Shown here piece by piece: positions 14,040 through 25,500 of a DNA stretch of 64,000 bases. The translations under genes were made by a program, and so were the position numbers. Location of the stretch: the NCBI GenBank assembly GCA_017654935.2, contig CM065691.1, forward strand, positions 37,234,427-37,298,426, in the 5' to 3' direction. The stretch's first letter is position 1, and every line of letters starts with the position of its first letter. This stretch comes from Phymorhynchus buccinoides (lineage: Eukaryota; Mollusca; Gastropoda; Neogastropoda; Raphitomidae). Under the pieces are notes generated by a model, which did no database searches, was not told where the DNA came from, and saw only the letters and a list, made by a program, of their open reading frames with translations.

Positions 14040-15466
14040 CTATGCAAATCATTGGTACGTTCACATTTAGAGTATGGTAATATCATCTGGTACCCGTATT
14101 TAAAACGTCAGTCAGCTTCTAAGTTCTATTGAAAGGGTACAGAGGAGAGCAACCAAAATGGTTAAAAGTTGTAAAGATTTTAATTACCAAGATAGATTAA
14201 CAATTTTAAACCTTCATTCATTAAAAGGAAGACGTATTAGGGGAGACCTTAGGGTGGTTATAAAATTTAAAAAAAATATTTACTTTTTGTCAAATCCTAA
14301 TGAAATATCATTATATCATTGGAAAGAGCCCGACAAGACCTTTAAAATGATACCCAAATTATCAAAATCGGTCGAAAATTGAGAAAGTTACGACGTTTTA
14401 AAATGTTAGCTTTTTTTACATGAGCTATAAGAAAAAGTTGATCAAGGTTACCGGCCCTTACCGTATCAAGGTTTGGATGAATAAAACAGCCATAACTTTT
14501 TCTTTTTTTTACCAATAAACAAAACATTGGTACCAAAATAAAGCTTATTCAAAGGGGCAACATCAACCCCAAACATTAGACAGATTAGGCCTAAGCTTTT
14601 TGTGCGACTCACAAGATCGCAACATCAACATGCGCGTGACAGAAAACATGTCAGACAGTCTTCGACGTAACACCTCCCGACTTGTGGAGACCTTGAGCAG
14701 CATTGAGATTTATTCTAGATGCACCAAATTTGGTGTACTTGTAGAAAAATAATTAAATGTAACTGCGCATTTGTTTTAAAGAATTATATAATTACCGTTC
14801 AGAAATGATAAACGAATGAATTGGACCCAAATATTGGATCGCTTGTCTCTCGCGATCGGCCGTCTTAGCGTAAAAAAAGATCGTTCCCGAATGACCGAGT
14901 AGGTGTCTGCTTCCCGAAAGAAAGAAAGAAACTCGGATGGTCAGCGCCAAGAATAACCACCAATAAAAACAAGCAAAGGAAGTGACCGTTTGGCACATAG
15001 CCAAAATCGCGGTTCGGATTTTCAACGAGAAAAATCGCTGCGGCTTGACCTAATTCCGTCGTTCCTACCTTATACAGATGAGATGTACAAAATTTTTAAC
15101 AACTTAGATGACATTAGCATTGATTCTCTTTTTACACTATCCATTTATAACAGCACTAGAAATCAAGAGGGGAAATTACATATACAGCGTTGTAATACTA
15201 ACAGGCGTAAACATTGTTTTAGTAATTGAGTTGCTAACGGAATTTACTAACACCTAACCTAAAAAGAGCACCAACACTAAATACCTTCAAAAATCTCCTT
15301 GACAAAGATGAAAATTTTAGTCAACTATTTTTTAAACATGATGATTGAATTACAATCATATTTTAAAAGGCATGCTTATGCAAACAAAACAGTGTCAATG
15401 AAGGGACGTTTATAAGCCGCGAGGCTTAGGCTTGAGCCAGTCCCACACTATACTATACTAATTAAA
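14040..15466 (+). mobile_element. LINE RT C-terminus split by an ~830-bp insertion
   Basis: Two pieces of one non-LTR RT tail lie in the same orientation. The left piece (14058-14250) encodes a degenerate SHLEYGNIIWYPYLK segment, MVKSCKDFNYQDRLTILNL and LKGRRIRGDL. The right piece (about 15078-15345) encodes EMYKIFNNLDDISIDSLFTL and, with frame breaks, RAPTLNTFKNLLDKDENF. In related LINE tails these segments are contiguous, so roughly 14251-15077 looks like a later insertion. I cannot identify the insert. Confidence 0.65.
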
Positions 15467-17708
15467 TTTTTGACTCCATGGCGGGCGGCATGGGATCCAT
15501 ATTCTAAGCCATATTCTAGCGACGATCGTATTTATGCGTCTCACACAGAGTTACGTCCCTTTGCGAATCAACAAAATTTAATAAACTTTTCTAGTTTGCA
15601 ATATGGAAAAAGAAGAATTTCTTCTTGTCGCTGCATTCTTTTTTACCATAAAAGAAATCGTGACGGGTGTACAGAGGATTCAGCTTCCTCACTTTCAAGC
15701 TGAAAATGTCATCTTTCAGACCGATCACTGATTGGCGGTGCGGAGATTTACCAAATTGAAAAGCGTTGACAGAATCAGTTGTCCGCTCGCTATTCAAGCC
15801 CACCTCGTGCTGATAACAGTGCCGGACACAAGATGAAGCCTTCTACAAGTTCTAGTGATGTTCTCAAAAGTGAAACTCAAAGGTTTAAAAAAAATTATAC
15901 TGTGCCAATTTTTCAATACATCCACCGCATTAAGCCTAACGAATTGGCGAAATGTTGCCTCGTTTTATTGCAAAAGGAGTGGCTTCCCTTGCTAAGTGGA
16001 AACGATCGACAAACGCTGAATCTAAGTATTCTAACATTAGACACGTTTCACAGTATTATGCCTCAGGGGGGTGCTGAATGTTTGATACCTTTTTTTCTTC
16101 GTTTCTTGTTTATGTGACAACATTTATGCATGCTACATGAATGAAACTACAATAAAGAAATAAAAAACACAATTTGGCTGTCTTTGTGATTGACAGAATT
16201 ATTTTTGCGTTCACGTACGTCAGCTTGTACCATAGTTGTAGTCTGACATGACTTCCCATTCAGCACACACTGGTTTTACAAAATGTGACAGATTTTTAGA
16301 ACGGTGAAAAATTATCACAATTATTCTTCATAAAACTAAAGAAAACTAACCCCAGACGTGTTTCCAACAGAAGATGAGTTCAATTTCAAATAATGCTTTT
16401 TCCCGAACACTGAGCGAGTTGAAGAACGTTGACCGATTTTCAGACAATGTCCGTCTGCATTTCCAGCCCAACGAACGAAAATGGTAAAATGACTAAATCA
16501 TTGTGAATATACAACTACTGCAATGCAGAAAGCATGGATTCGTTTTATATTTCAGTATTAATTATTCGGAAATGCAAAAAACGGCACAAAAATCTGTCAA
16601 TGGACCACAACAATCGGATTTTGATTTCAGGTTCCACTGTCCGACTCCTAGCAATCACGTACGCACAAACAGGTTTCAAGCTTTTTTATTGGTTAAATTT
16701 ACAACCAATGAGCAAACAGCATTGAAATAGACACTTCCTGCGACCCAAATTTAAGAGGGAAAGCGTTGTTGAAGAGCAATTTCTTCCAAATTTTCATCAA
16801 AACATCGTCCGACTTCAACGTACAGAATCGTGCAGTATTTTTTTTAAAACTTATGGTGTTTCTGCATTCAGCATCATGTTGGGTGTCTGCTGAATGGGCC
16901 CTTGCTGCCTGGGTCATTTACCTTAGGGTTTTGTTTATTTGTTTTTTCCTCCTCAGGCGCTTTTCCACAGATCCCCCTGTTCTAACAATTTTAAATGACA
17001 CTGACAGAGTGAAGTGAGAGAGAGGAGGGGGGGGGGGGGGGGGCTTAGCTAAACTAAAAGAAATTACAATGATTTTGACACATGTGACATGATCATTGAT
17101 GTACATGAATAGTGTTACTGTTAACATTAGCTAGTGTTTTTGAAAACGCGTTTTGCTTACGCGATGTCGGAAAAAAAATGCGTAAAGGAAGCAAAACATC
17201 TAGTCAAAGAACAAAATGATAAATCTAAGCTAAAATGGTAAAAACAATGAAAACAAGACTAGCAACAAAAACATGCATTTTTATTCACTAACTAGTCATT
17301 TTCGGCGATCACGGCGATCCTCGAAGTCAACACGAGCCCTGTTATCACCCCAATGCGCTTACAGTGATTTTCCCGCCACACTGCACTGCGCCTACTGAAA
17401 GCAGTACTGAAACAGTGAAAGCAGTGGCACTTTTCTATAATCTGTTCCAATGTTTGGTGTAGCAGAACCACTATACGTGTAGGGACCGTAGGACTTCTAA
17501 AGTCTGATTCACCATCTAGACTCAGATGCGATTTTGAGCGGACGTCATTTTGCGTATGGATTACGCGTAAACGCTGTCAAAATGCGTCAGCAATTTTTAA
17601 AACGCGTCAAATACGCAAGAAACATGCGTTAGCGCGACCCCTGCATTAGATTTTAGTTATTTTTTATTCCATGAAAACTAAGAATGATAGATTAAGATCA
17701 AAAGTAAC
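15467..17708. other. Spacer with one unrecognised open frame
   Basis: A plus-strand open frame at about 15779-16117 (112 codons, with no ATG at its start) ends in TGA and is followed by an AATAAA at about 16151. I do not recognise the protein. It includes the phrase LAKCCLVLLQKEWLPLLSG. It could be a last exon or retroposon debris. A poly-G run lies near 17026-17043. Nothing else was recognised. Confidence 0.3.
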
Positions 17709-18253
17709 AGGGCTGGACAAACTTTTAAAATTTCACTTGCCCGCCTGACCAGTAAGTTGAGTAACTGACAAATTTTACTCGCCCAAACCCATTTTCACTA
17801 ACCCGAAGAAAACAACAAAAATCCCTGAGAAAAAAAACAACAACCCAAAAAACCCACACAGAGGGGAGATGGAAGAAGAGAGGAAGAGAAGAGACAGGAG
17901 AGAGGGAGAGAAAGAAAAAAAGATAGTGGGAATGAAAGAAAACGAGAAATGATAAGGGGAGAGAGGTGGGGGCAGAGAGAGAAGGGGGAGGAGATTGAGG
18001 AGGCTGCCTTTCCTTTCTTTTCAGTACCAGTGCTGGCATGTTGTTATAAATCTTACTTCTTAGCAATAGCAGACAGCTGAGCTTGCTTTGATAGTGGATT
18101 AGAAGGGAGAGATTGGGGTGGTAAGAAAAAAAACCAAGGCTGTGCAGTATTGAAATGTACAGTTGCCCATCAGGCTAGTGACTTGAAATCTGGTCATCCA
18201 AAGATGTTTACACTAGCCTCTGGTTACCGGGCCAGTAGTTTTGGCCAGCCCTG
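17709..18253. mobile_element. hAT-like non-autonomous element
   Basis: The left end CAGGGCTGGACAAA and the reverse-complemented right end CAGGGCTGGCCAAAA form terminal inverted repeats of the CAGGG type common in hAT elements. The 545-bp interior is purine-rich in its middle and has no transposase signature. I do not see a convincing 8-bp target duplication, so the superfamily call is tentative. Confidence 0.5.
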
Positions 18254-18462
18254 AGTCTGTGTCACTCTGTGTGTGTGTTTGCTAAATCAACATTTGCCAG
18301 TGTTTAGAGAAAAATGTTTACTCTTATAAAATTTCAGTCCTGAATATGAAAAAAACACCTAACAATGATTAAATTCCATGCTTTGATAATGATATTGTGA
18401 TCAAGATTGTTAATATTATACAGTGATACAGTCATACTCATAGTATCAACAAGTTCATTTAA

Positions 18463-18957
18463 CTCACTCGGGACGAATGAGCCAGATCCGGCTCATGGCC
18501 TTGCACAACCGTTTAGGACGAATGAGCCCGATCCAACTCATAAGAGTTTTCAAGAGGTTTTGATTTATGGCGTGCAACCAGCTTTCAAGTGCAATGTCAT
18601 ACCCTACTTTCAGTTTGCTTTGACCTTGCCTCTCTTGAAATCAACCAATCATTGCAGAGTTTGCATTCACGTTTGATTGTAGAGGGGGGTCAAAGATAGG
18701 AATGTGAAATTTTCCTTCTTTCTATGTGTTACGTGTTTTCGTCAATAGGACTAGGACTAGTAGGAGACAAACGACGAAGGTATGGAATCTGATATTTTAC
18801 TATTGTTTAGTACATGGTGTTAGCATTAGTAATCTTATCTGAAAATATCAGTCCATAACTTTCCATAGCTTTTTTGTGGTGAATGTGATTTTGAACCTAG
18901 TCAAACAGCCTGTCCTCAACGGTTGTAAGGGGAAACAACTGGCCAGTACCGAGTGAG
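18463..18957. mobile_element. TTAA-flanked MITE (piggyBac-like)
   Basis: Inverted termini CTCACTCGGGAC and (reverse-complemented) CTCACTCGGTAC are each flanked by TTAA (18459-18462 and 18958-18961), the piggyBac target. A related copy starts at about 47366. Its sequence includes the shared phrase TTGCTTTGACCTTGCCTCTC. Confidence 0.65.
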
Positions 18958-19475
18958 TTAATCAATATCAGAAAAAATAATGTATGTTAACTTCCATTAT
19001 AAACTGATAAAGCCAAAGGTTAGGTTCAAAATCAGCCTTGTTGTACTGGACAGGAATGAAGAAAGGTTTATCAGTCGATCAGTTGCCACAAGCCTATCTT
19101 AGGATGAACCAAATGACTGTGTGTCAGTTGGTCTTATCTCAAGTTAGTCTATATGACTCTGTGCCAAAAGGTGGGCATGTGTGTGCGCGACTGCGAGTGT
19201 GTATTTGGTAAACTTGTGTGTATTCATTATTAATAATTTGAATCACTTAATAAGTTGATTAGTTGTATGGTAGTTTGGTGCGCACTTACGTGAACACACA
19301 TGCACACACACACACACGTACGTGTACACACACACACACTTTTGACATGTATGACGAACATCATAGTTACATTAATAATTTTCTTTAAGCACTATTTTTT
19401 CATTTATCTTTCTATGAAGGCTTAGTACTAGTACTTAACTTACTCACAGATCTATGTTTTTAACCTATGTTACAG

Positions 19476-19544
19476 GGTAGACGAAGAAAAAGACAGCAGC
19501 CACCATGTTTGGTTCAAAACTGGGCGGCTTTGGCACCTCCACCT
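19476..19544 (+). CDS. NUP98: NUP98 exon with start codon
   Basis: The acceptor TTACAG ends at 19475. The exon carries 29 nt of 5' UTR, then ATG at 19505-19507 in strong context (GCCACCATG), and ends at the donor GTAAGT (19545). The coding part gives [13 protein letters not shown] plus 1 nt. At least one upstream non-coding exon must exist, but I cannot place it. Confidence 0.9.
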
Positions 19545-22500
19545 GTAAGTTTCTTCCTTTTGTTTTTGCAATTTGTATGTTATTGGTTTTATGGTTTTTT
19601 TAAAGCCCTTGTGATTACAAAAAAATTTGATTGAAAGTTGTATGCTTGTTAATGTTATTGAAAAAAAAAGACAACGAAGTAGGTAGGATAATATGAAATT
19701 ATAGTCTGTGCTATACTTTTCAACTGTTGGTAAGTTGAAATCAGTTGGTCTTATCTCAAGTTAGTCTATATATAATATGTACTTTGTTTGACTGTCGCTA
19801 AAATTCAAGCTATGTCAATTGAATATTTTTTTAGGACAGCATCATCTGATGAATCATTGATTGAATGTACATGTGTAGCTGTGTAGTGTTGTTTTTGAAT
19901 TTACAATTTTGCCACAATAAAAATGACAGATTTATGACCATGAAACTGTCTTTGACTGGAAAGAAACAGGCAACAATCATCAATGCCTATGCCCCAACCA
20001 TGACAAATTCAGACGACATCAAGGACAAATTCTATAGAGAGACGACATCAAGGACAAATTCTATGAAGATCTCCACTTACTCACAACTTCAGTGCCAAAA
20101 GCAGAAAAGCTGATCATTCTCAGAGACTTCAATGCCCGAGTAGGCACACACCATGGCACCAGATGTGGAAGGATGTCATCGGCAGAAACGGTGTTGGACA
20201 CTGCAACAACGGCACCCTGCTCCTACAGTTCTGTGCTGAACATGAACTGCTCATCACCAACACAATCTTTCGACTCCCCAACAGAAACAAAACACTGGCA
20301 CCTTATTGACTATGTGATTGTCAGGAAATGCGACAGACAAGATGGTAGAGTCACAAAATCCATGTGTGGTGCTGAGTGTTGGACATACCATCGTCTCATT
20401 CTATCCAAAATGAAAATCAGACTTCTGCCCAAAAGACGTCCGCAGGGAAAGAAAGTACCAAAAAGGCTCAACATCTCCCGACTGAATAGACCAGCAGTTA
20501 GAGAAGAAATCATAGAGAAGTTAGAAGAACAAGCAGAACACATTCAGATCACAGATGATGTGGAGAACACTGGGAAGACCTTCCGTGAAGCAGTCCACAA
20601 AACGGCCTTTGAGACTCTGGGCCCCATCGAGCGCAAACACCAAGACTGGTTCGACGAAAATGATGAGGAAATTGCAAAGCTACTAGAAGAAAAACACCAA
20701 CTTTTCAGAGCCTGTTCCAGTGACGAATCCATGCCAAGTAAAGATGCATTCAACAACTTCAGAAGTAATGTCCAAAGGAAACGGCGTGAGATGCACGACA
20801 CATGGCTCAGCCAGAAAGCAGTCGAGATCCAACGTTATGCAGACAGGAATGACAGTGTCAAGTGGAAAAGCACCAGGGTCTGATGCTATACCATCTGAAA
20901 TCTGCAAACTTGCTGGACCACAGCTACATGAGAAAATGAACAAGATGTACCAGAGCATGTGGCAGCAAGGAATAGTTCCACAGGACTTTAAAGATGCCAC
21001 CATTGTACACCTGTACATGAGGAAGGGCAACAAACAGGCGTGTGACAACCACAGGGGCATCTCACTGTTGAGCATTGCTGGAAAAGTCCTTGCCCGAGTC
21101 CTGCTCAATCGACTCTTCAAACACCTCGAACAAGACCTCTTGCCAGAGAGCCAGTGTGGCTTTAGAAATGAACGAGGAACAATAGACATGGTGTTTGCTG
21201 CACGTCAGCTGCAGGAGAAGTGTCAAGAACAAAACGGTGACCTCTACACCACTTTTGTCGACCTCCCGAAAGCATTTGATACCGTCAGTCGTGAAGGTCT
21301 GGAAGATAATGAGCAAGTTTGGCTGCCCACCAAAATTTATCCAGATGGTTCGCCTGTCCCATGATGGCATGCAAGCCCAAGTCCTCAATGATGAAGAGTC
21401 ATCCGCTCCATTTCCTGTCACCAATGCAGTGAAACATGGCTGTGTGCTTGCTCCAACACTGTTCAGCATGATGTTTACTGTGATGCTGACAGATGCCTTT
21501 CATTCAGTTTCAATAAGACGACCCTGGCATTGACATCAGATACAGAATGGATGGGAAGCTGTTCAACCTGCGACGCCTGCAGGCAAAGACCAAGGTCCAG
21601 GTTGACAGGCTGAGAGATCTCCAGTTTGCTGATGACTGTGCCCTCAATGCTGGGAATCAAGAAGACATGCAGCACTCTATGCTTGCATGTATTTTTTTTT
21701 AATTGGTTCAATTTTTGCATGTTGTCTAAAATCACTATTCGTGTGAAAATACATTAAATTAAAGATTCATTCATTCAGCGCTCTATGGACTCGTTTTCTG
21801 CTGCCTGTGACAACTTTGGTCTCATCATAATCACCAAGAAGACTGAAGTGATGTACTAGGCTGCTCCAGGGAAATACTATGAGGAACCCACTGTGACAGT
21901 GAATAGTCAGACACTGGCGGCATTGGACAAGTTCACCTATCTGGGCAGCACGCTATCTCGCAGTGTAAACATCGATGACGAAACAGATGCTAGAATTGCA
22001 AAGGCAAGCTCTGCCTTCGGCAGACTTCATTCATCGGTTTGGGATTGTGAAGGAGTGAGCCTCCCAACCAAACTGAAGGTATACAGAGCCATTGTCCTTA
22101 CCACTCTGATGTACGCATGTGAAACATGGACTGTATCAAAGACATGCAAAGAAACTCAACCGGTTTTACATCAACTGTCTCCGCAAGATCTTGAGAGTGA
22201 AATGGCAGGACAAAATCCCTGACACTGAGATTCTTGAGCAGACGGACATGCCCAGTATCTTCACACTACTCCACAAGTCACAACTACGCTGGGCTGGGCA
22301 TGTCGTCAGAATGTCTGACAATCGACTACCGAAGCGTGTCTTCTATGGAGAGCTGAAGGCTTGCAGTCTTGATAGACCAAAGTTGAGATTTAGGGACACC
22401 CACAAAGTGTCCCTAAATAACTTCAACATCAATGTCTCCTCATGGGAAACCCTGGCACAGAACAGACCAGCATGGCGTGGTGCAGTAACAAAGGGAGCCA

Positions 22501-25500
22501 CCAATTTCGAGGCGCACCGTATCGAGACATCGCAGGCAAAGCGTGAGGCACGCAAGATCCGCCTAAACAGTCGCAGTTCTGCAACCCCGGCAGACCCCCC
22601 CCCCCCCCCACACACACACACACACACACTCTTTCTCCTGACAGTGAGTCAGAGATCCTTCCTGGCTCACATTGGCCTCACTAGCCATATGCGAACTCAT
22701 CCAGCATCCTAGATTTCCACAAGGACGAACTGTTGAAGTTGAACTTGAAGCACGGTCATCATCCCACAGGACGGACGAACGAAATAAGTTACCAGCAACA
22801 CTCACACACACAGACACACAAAATAAAAATAGGAAAATCACTTGTATGCCACTTTGTTGTAAATTTAGAATGATCTCCCCTGAATTTCATCAAATAGACC
22901 AACTGATGAATTTCAGGGGAGTTAATTTCGGACTGTAAGGTCATTGTGTATTTTTGTGTGTAATAATTTCATGTATTAGTATAACGTTGTGTAGAAATAA
23001 GATATTTTGCAACAAAATAGTATTAAGTAACCCCTTTTCAGTGTACCTCTTGGTTTAAATCCACCCGTTATCTTTTAAATAATCAGTGTGTTTTTTAATA
23101 TTCAAAATTTTCTCACTGGGAATACATTGATATGGCTTGTCGTTCTGTGAATCTGCATGGTCTAAGGAATCATTGTACCAAGTTTTATTACGATCGGTCC
23201 AGTGGTTTAGGTGCTATGGACTAGAACACATTTTGGTTACACAGACGCACACACACAGACGCACACACACAGACGCACACACAAACACACACATACACAC
23301 ACACACACATGCACACACACATATACAGACAGCAGAGAAACACACAGCCCGTTCTTATAGAACTGGGACTACAATAAGATTTGAATGCAACTAATATTAG
23401 TAATAATATAACTATTTAAAAATATGTGTTTAGAATTGAACATAAGGCCACACACACAAAAATTGGATTCCTGTTTCCCAACCGCCCTAGTTTTTGGCCG
23501 CCGACCCTAAACTTTTTTTTGATGAATTGGAAAAAACGAAAGTAAGCGAGCAAACAGAAACATAAAACATAAGTGCAAAAATATACACTTTTGTTTTATT
23601 AAAATATATAAATTTATATTCACACACATGGACCGAACACAAGTTTTAAAAAAAGAAAAAGAAAAGCCTAGTACCTACCTACCCTATAGTATTTTTCAAA
23701 CTGATGAAACCCTAAGCAGACTTTTTTGGGGTGGTTTTTTTTTGGCCTAAGGAACAATTTGTTTTATTTCAGCAACATTTGGATCCACAACACCTTTTGG
23801 AGGAGGACAATGTAAGTCATTTTTTTCTTTAAGTTAAATTCAGAGATTTTTTAAAAATATGGTGCTTTAGAATCAGAAGAAGATTCTCTTTCGGAATCTA
23901 TCTCAGTATCTGTCTTCAAATACAGTGGAACCTCCCTTATAAGACCTTCAAAAATCATCCCAAATGAGGTCTTATAAGGGAGGGGTCTTCGAGGGAGGTA
24001 ATTTTAATACTTACAAAGAAGTAGGTCTTAAGACAAGTTAAGTGGGAGGGATTCTTATAAGGGAGGTTCACTATATGTATCTTTACTGATCTAGTGTGTT
24101 TTAAGTCACCATGTACAGTGCTTACAGGGGGAAAAAGGCATTCTAAGCTATATTATATGTTTTGATAGTTCCATCTGTGACTGTGAGCACTTCTTGTCGC
24201 CTGGATCTAGTCTAATAAAACCATCCATTTCTGCCAACCTCGATGGCAGATTCAAACTAGATAAAAGACATGCAATTCCAACACCACACCACCCATCCTG
24301 TACACACATAGATTGCAAATTATTTTTTATGTAGTCACCACTTCAGGAATGGGAAGATTCAGAGAACATTGAAACGTGTCATTTCAGGATTGAGAGAATG
24401 TTTTACTTTAGTTTCACCCATGCCCTTGTAATGTGCCCCTGCTTTTTTAGGTCTTCAACTCAAGGATTTTGTAGAAGTACCCATGTAGTTCAGAATGCTG
24501 CAAGTAAAATATGTTGCTGTTTTTTTAAATTTAAGCAACCGCCGGGTTTGGCAGCACAGCGTTTGGTGCGCAGACCCCAGCGAGCGGTGGCCTGTTCGGC
24601 TCCTCGACCGCCGCCGCCACTGGGGGCTTGTTTGGTCAGCAGACCACCAACACCTTTGGCCAGCAGCAGCAGCAGCAGCAGCAGTCCACCGGATTCAGTC
24701 AGTATCATGCGCTGTCTGTCACTTTGTTCTGAATGTTGTGGTTTTGTTATCAAATGTTCTATGATTGTTGAGGTTTTGTTAATAATGAAATGGTTAAGGT
24801 GTGTGTGAGATTTACTATGCGCCACAAAGTGACAAATCAAGGATAAAAAACCACTATACCATAGTTGATTTTTTGCCTTGTCCAACTTCAAGTGAGGAGA
24901 ACAAGAGGAGGAAATTGTGTTCTCTTGCTCTCACTCTTTCTCTGATGAGTGTGTGTAATATGTGTGAGTCTTTGTGTATGTGTGCTTCAAATTCTCTGTC
25001 CTGTCTGTGTATATATGTCTTTCTATGTCTCCTACTCCGTCCCTTCCCTGCAATGTTCATTCTACTATTTGTAAAACTAGAAAAAAGGACATGTTTACAA
25101 AAAATAAAAACAGTCAAATCGCTATAGAAAAAGCTGTGATGTTCATTTAATTTTACTAAATTTTATCTTTTTTTTCTCCTGAAGATTTTGGAACCCCTAG
25201 CAACACGAGTGCCTCAGGGGGGTTGTTTGGACAGCAGAACACTGGCGGCGGGGGTCTCTTTTCCACACCCCAGGCTGGCACTGCCTTTGGCACCAAGCCT
25301 CAGGGCTTTGGAGGTAACACTCAAAAACAGTTTGTTCAGATGAAAAGAAAAAGAAAAGTAGCAACAAGAAGAAGATTACACAAAATTGGATTAGTCTATC
25401 TAGTCAGTACAGTTGTCTACAGCAATTGCATCATTTGGTAGGTTACAAATGCTAAGGTTACTTTTCTGATTGCCCCCCAAAAAATGGAAATGATTTTATT

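Noticed and set aside
18740..18777. Upstream non-coding exon of NUP98 ending at ACGAAG|GTATGG
   Set aside because: The donor-like sequence is plausible, but it lies inside the TTAA-flanked MITE and has no other support.
20092..22712. Host gene calls for the endonuclease/RT open frames
   Set aside because: Motif order is that of a LINE, broken by frameshifts, a deletion and an insertion. It is transposon debris in an intron.
24661..24684. Disease-like CAG expansion in NUP98
   Set aside because: Eight CAG codons encode a modest Q8 within an FG region. This is unremarkable for nucleoporins.
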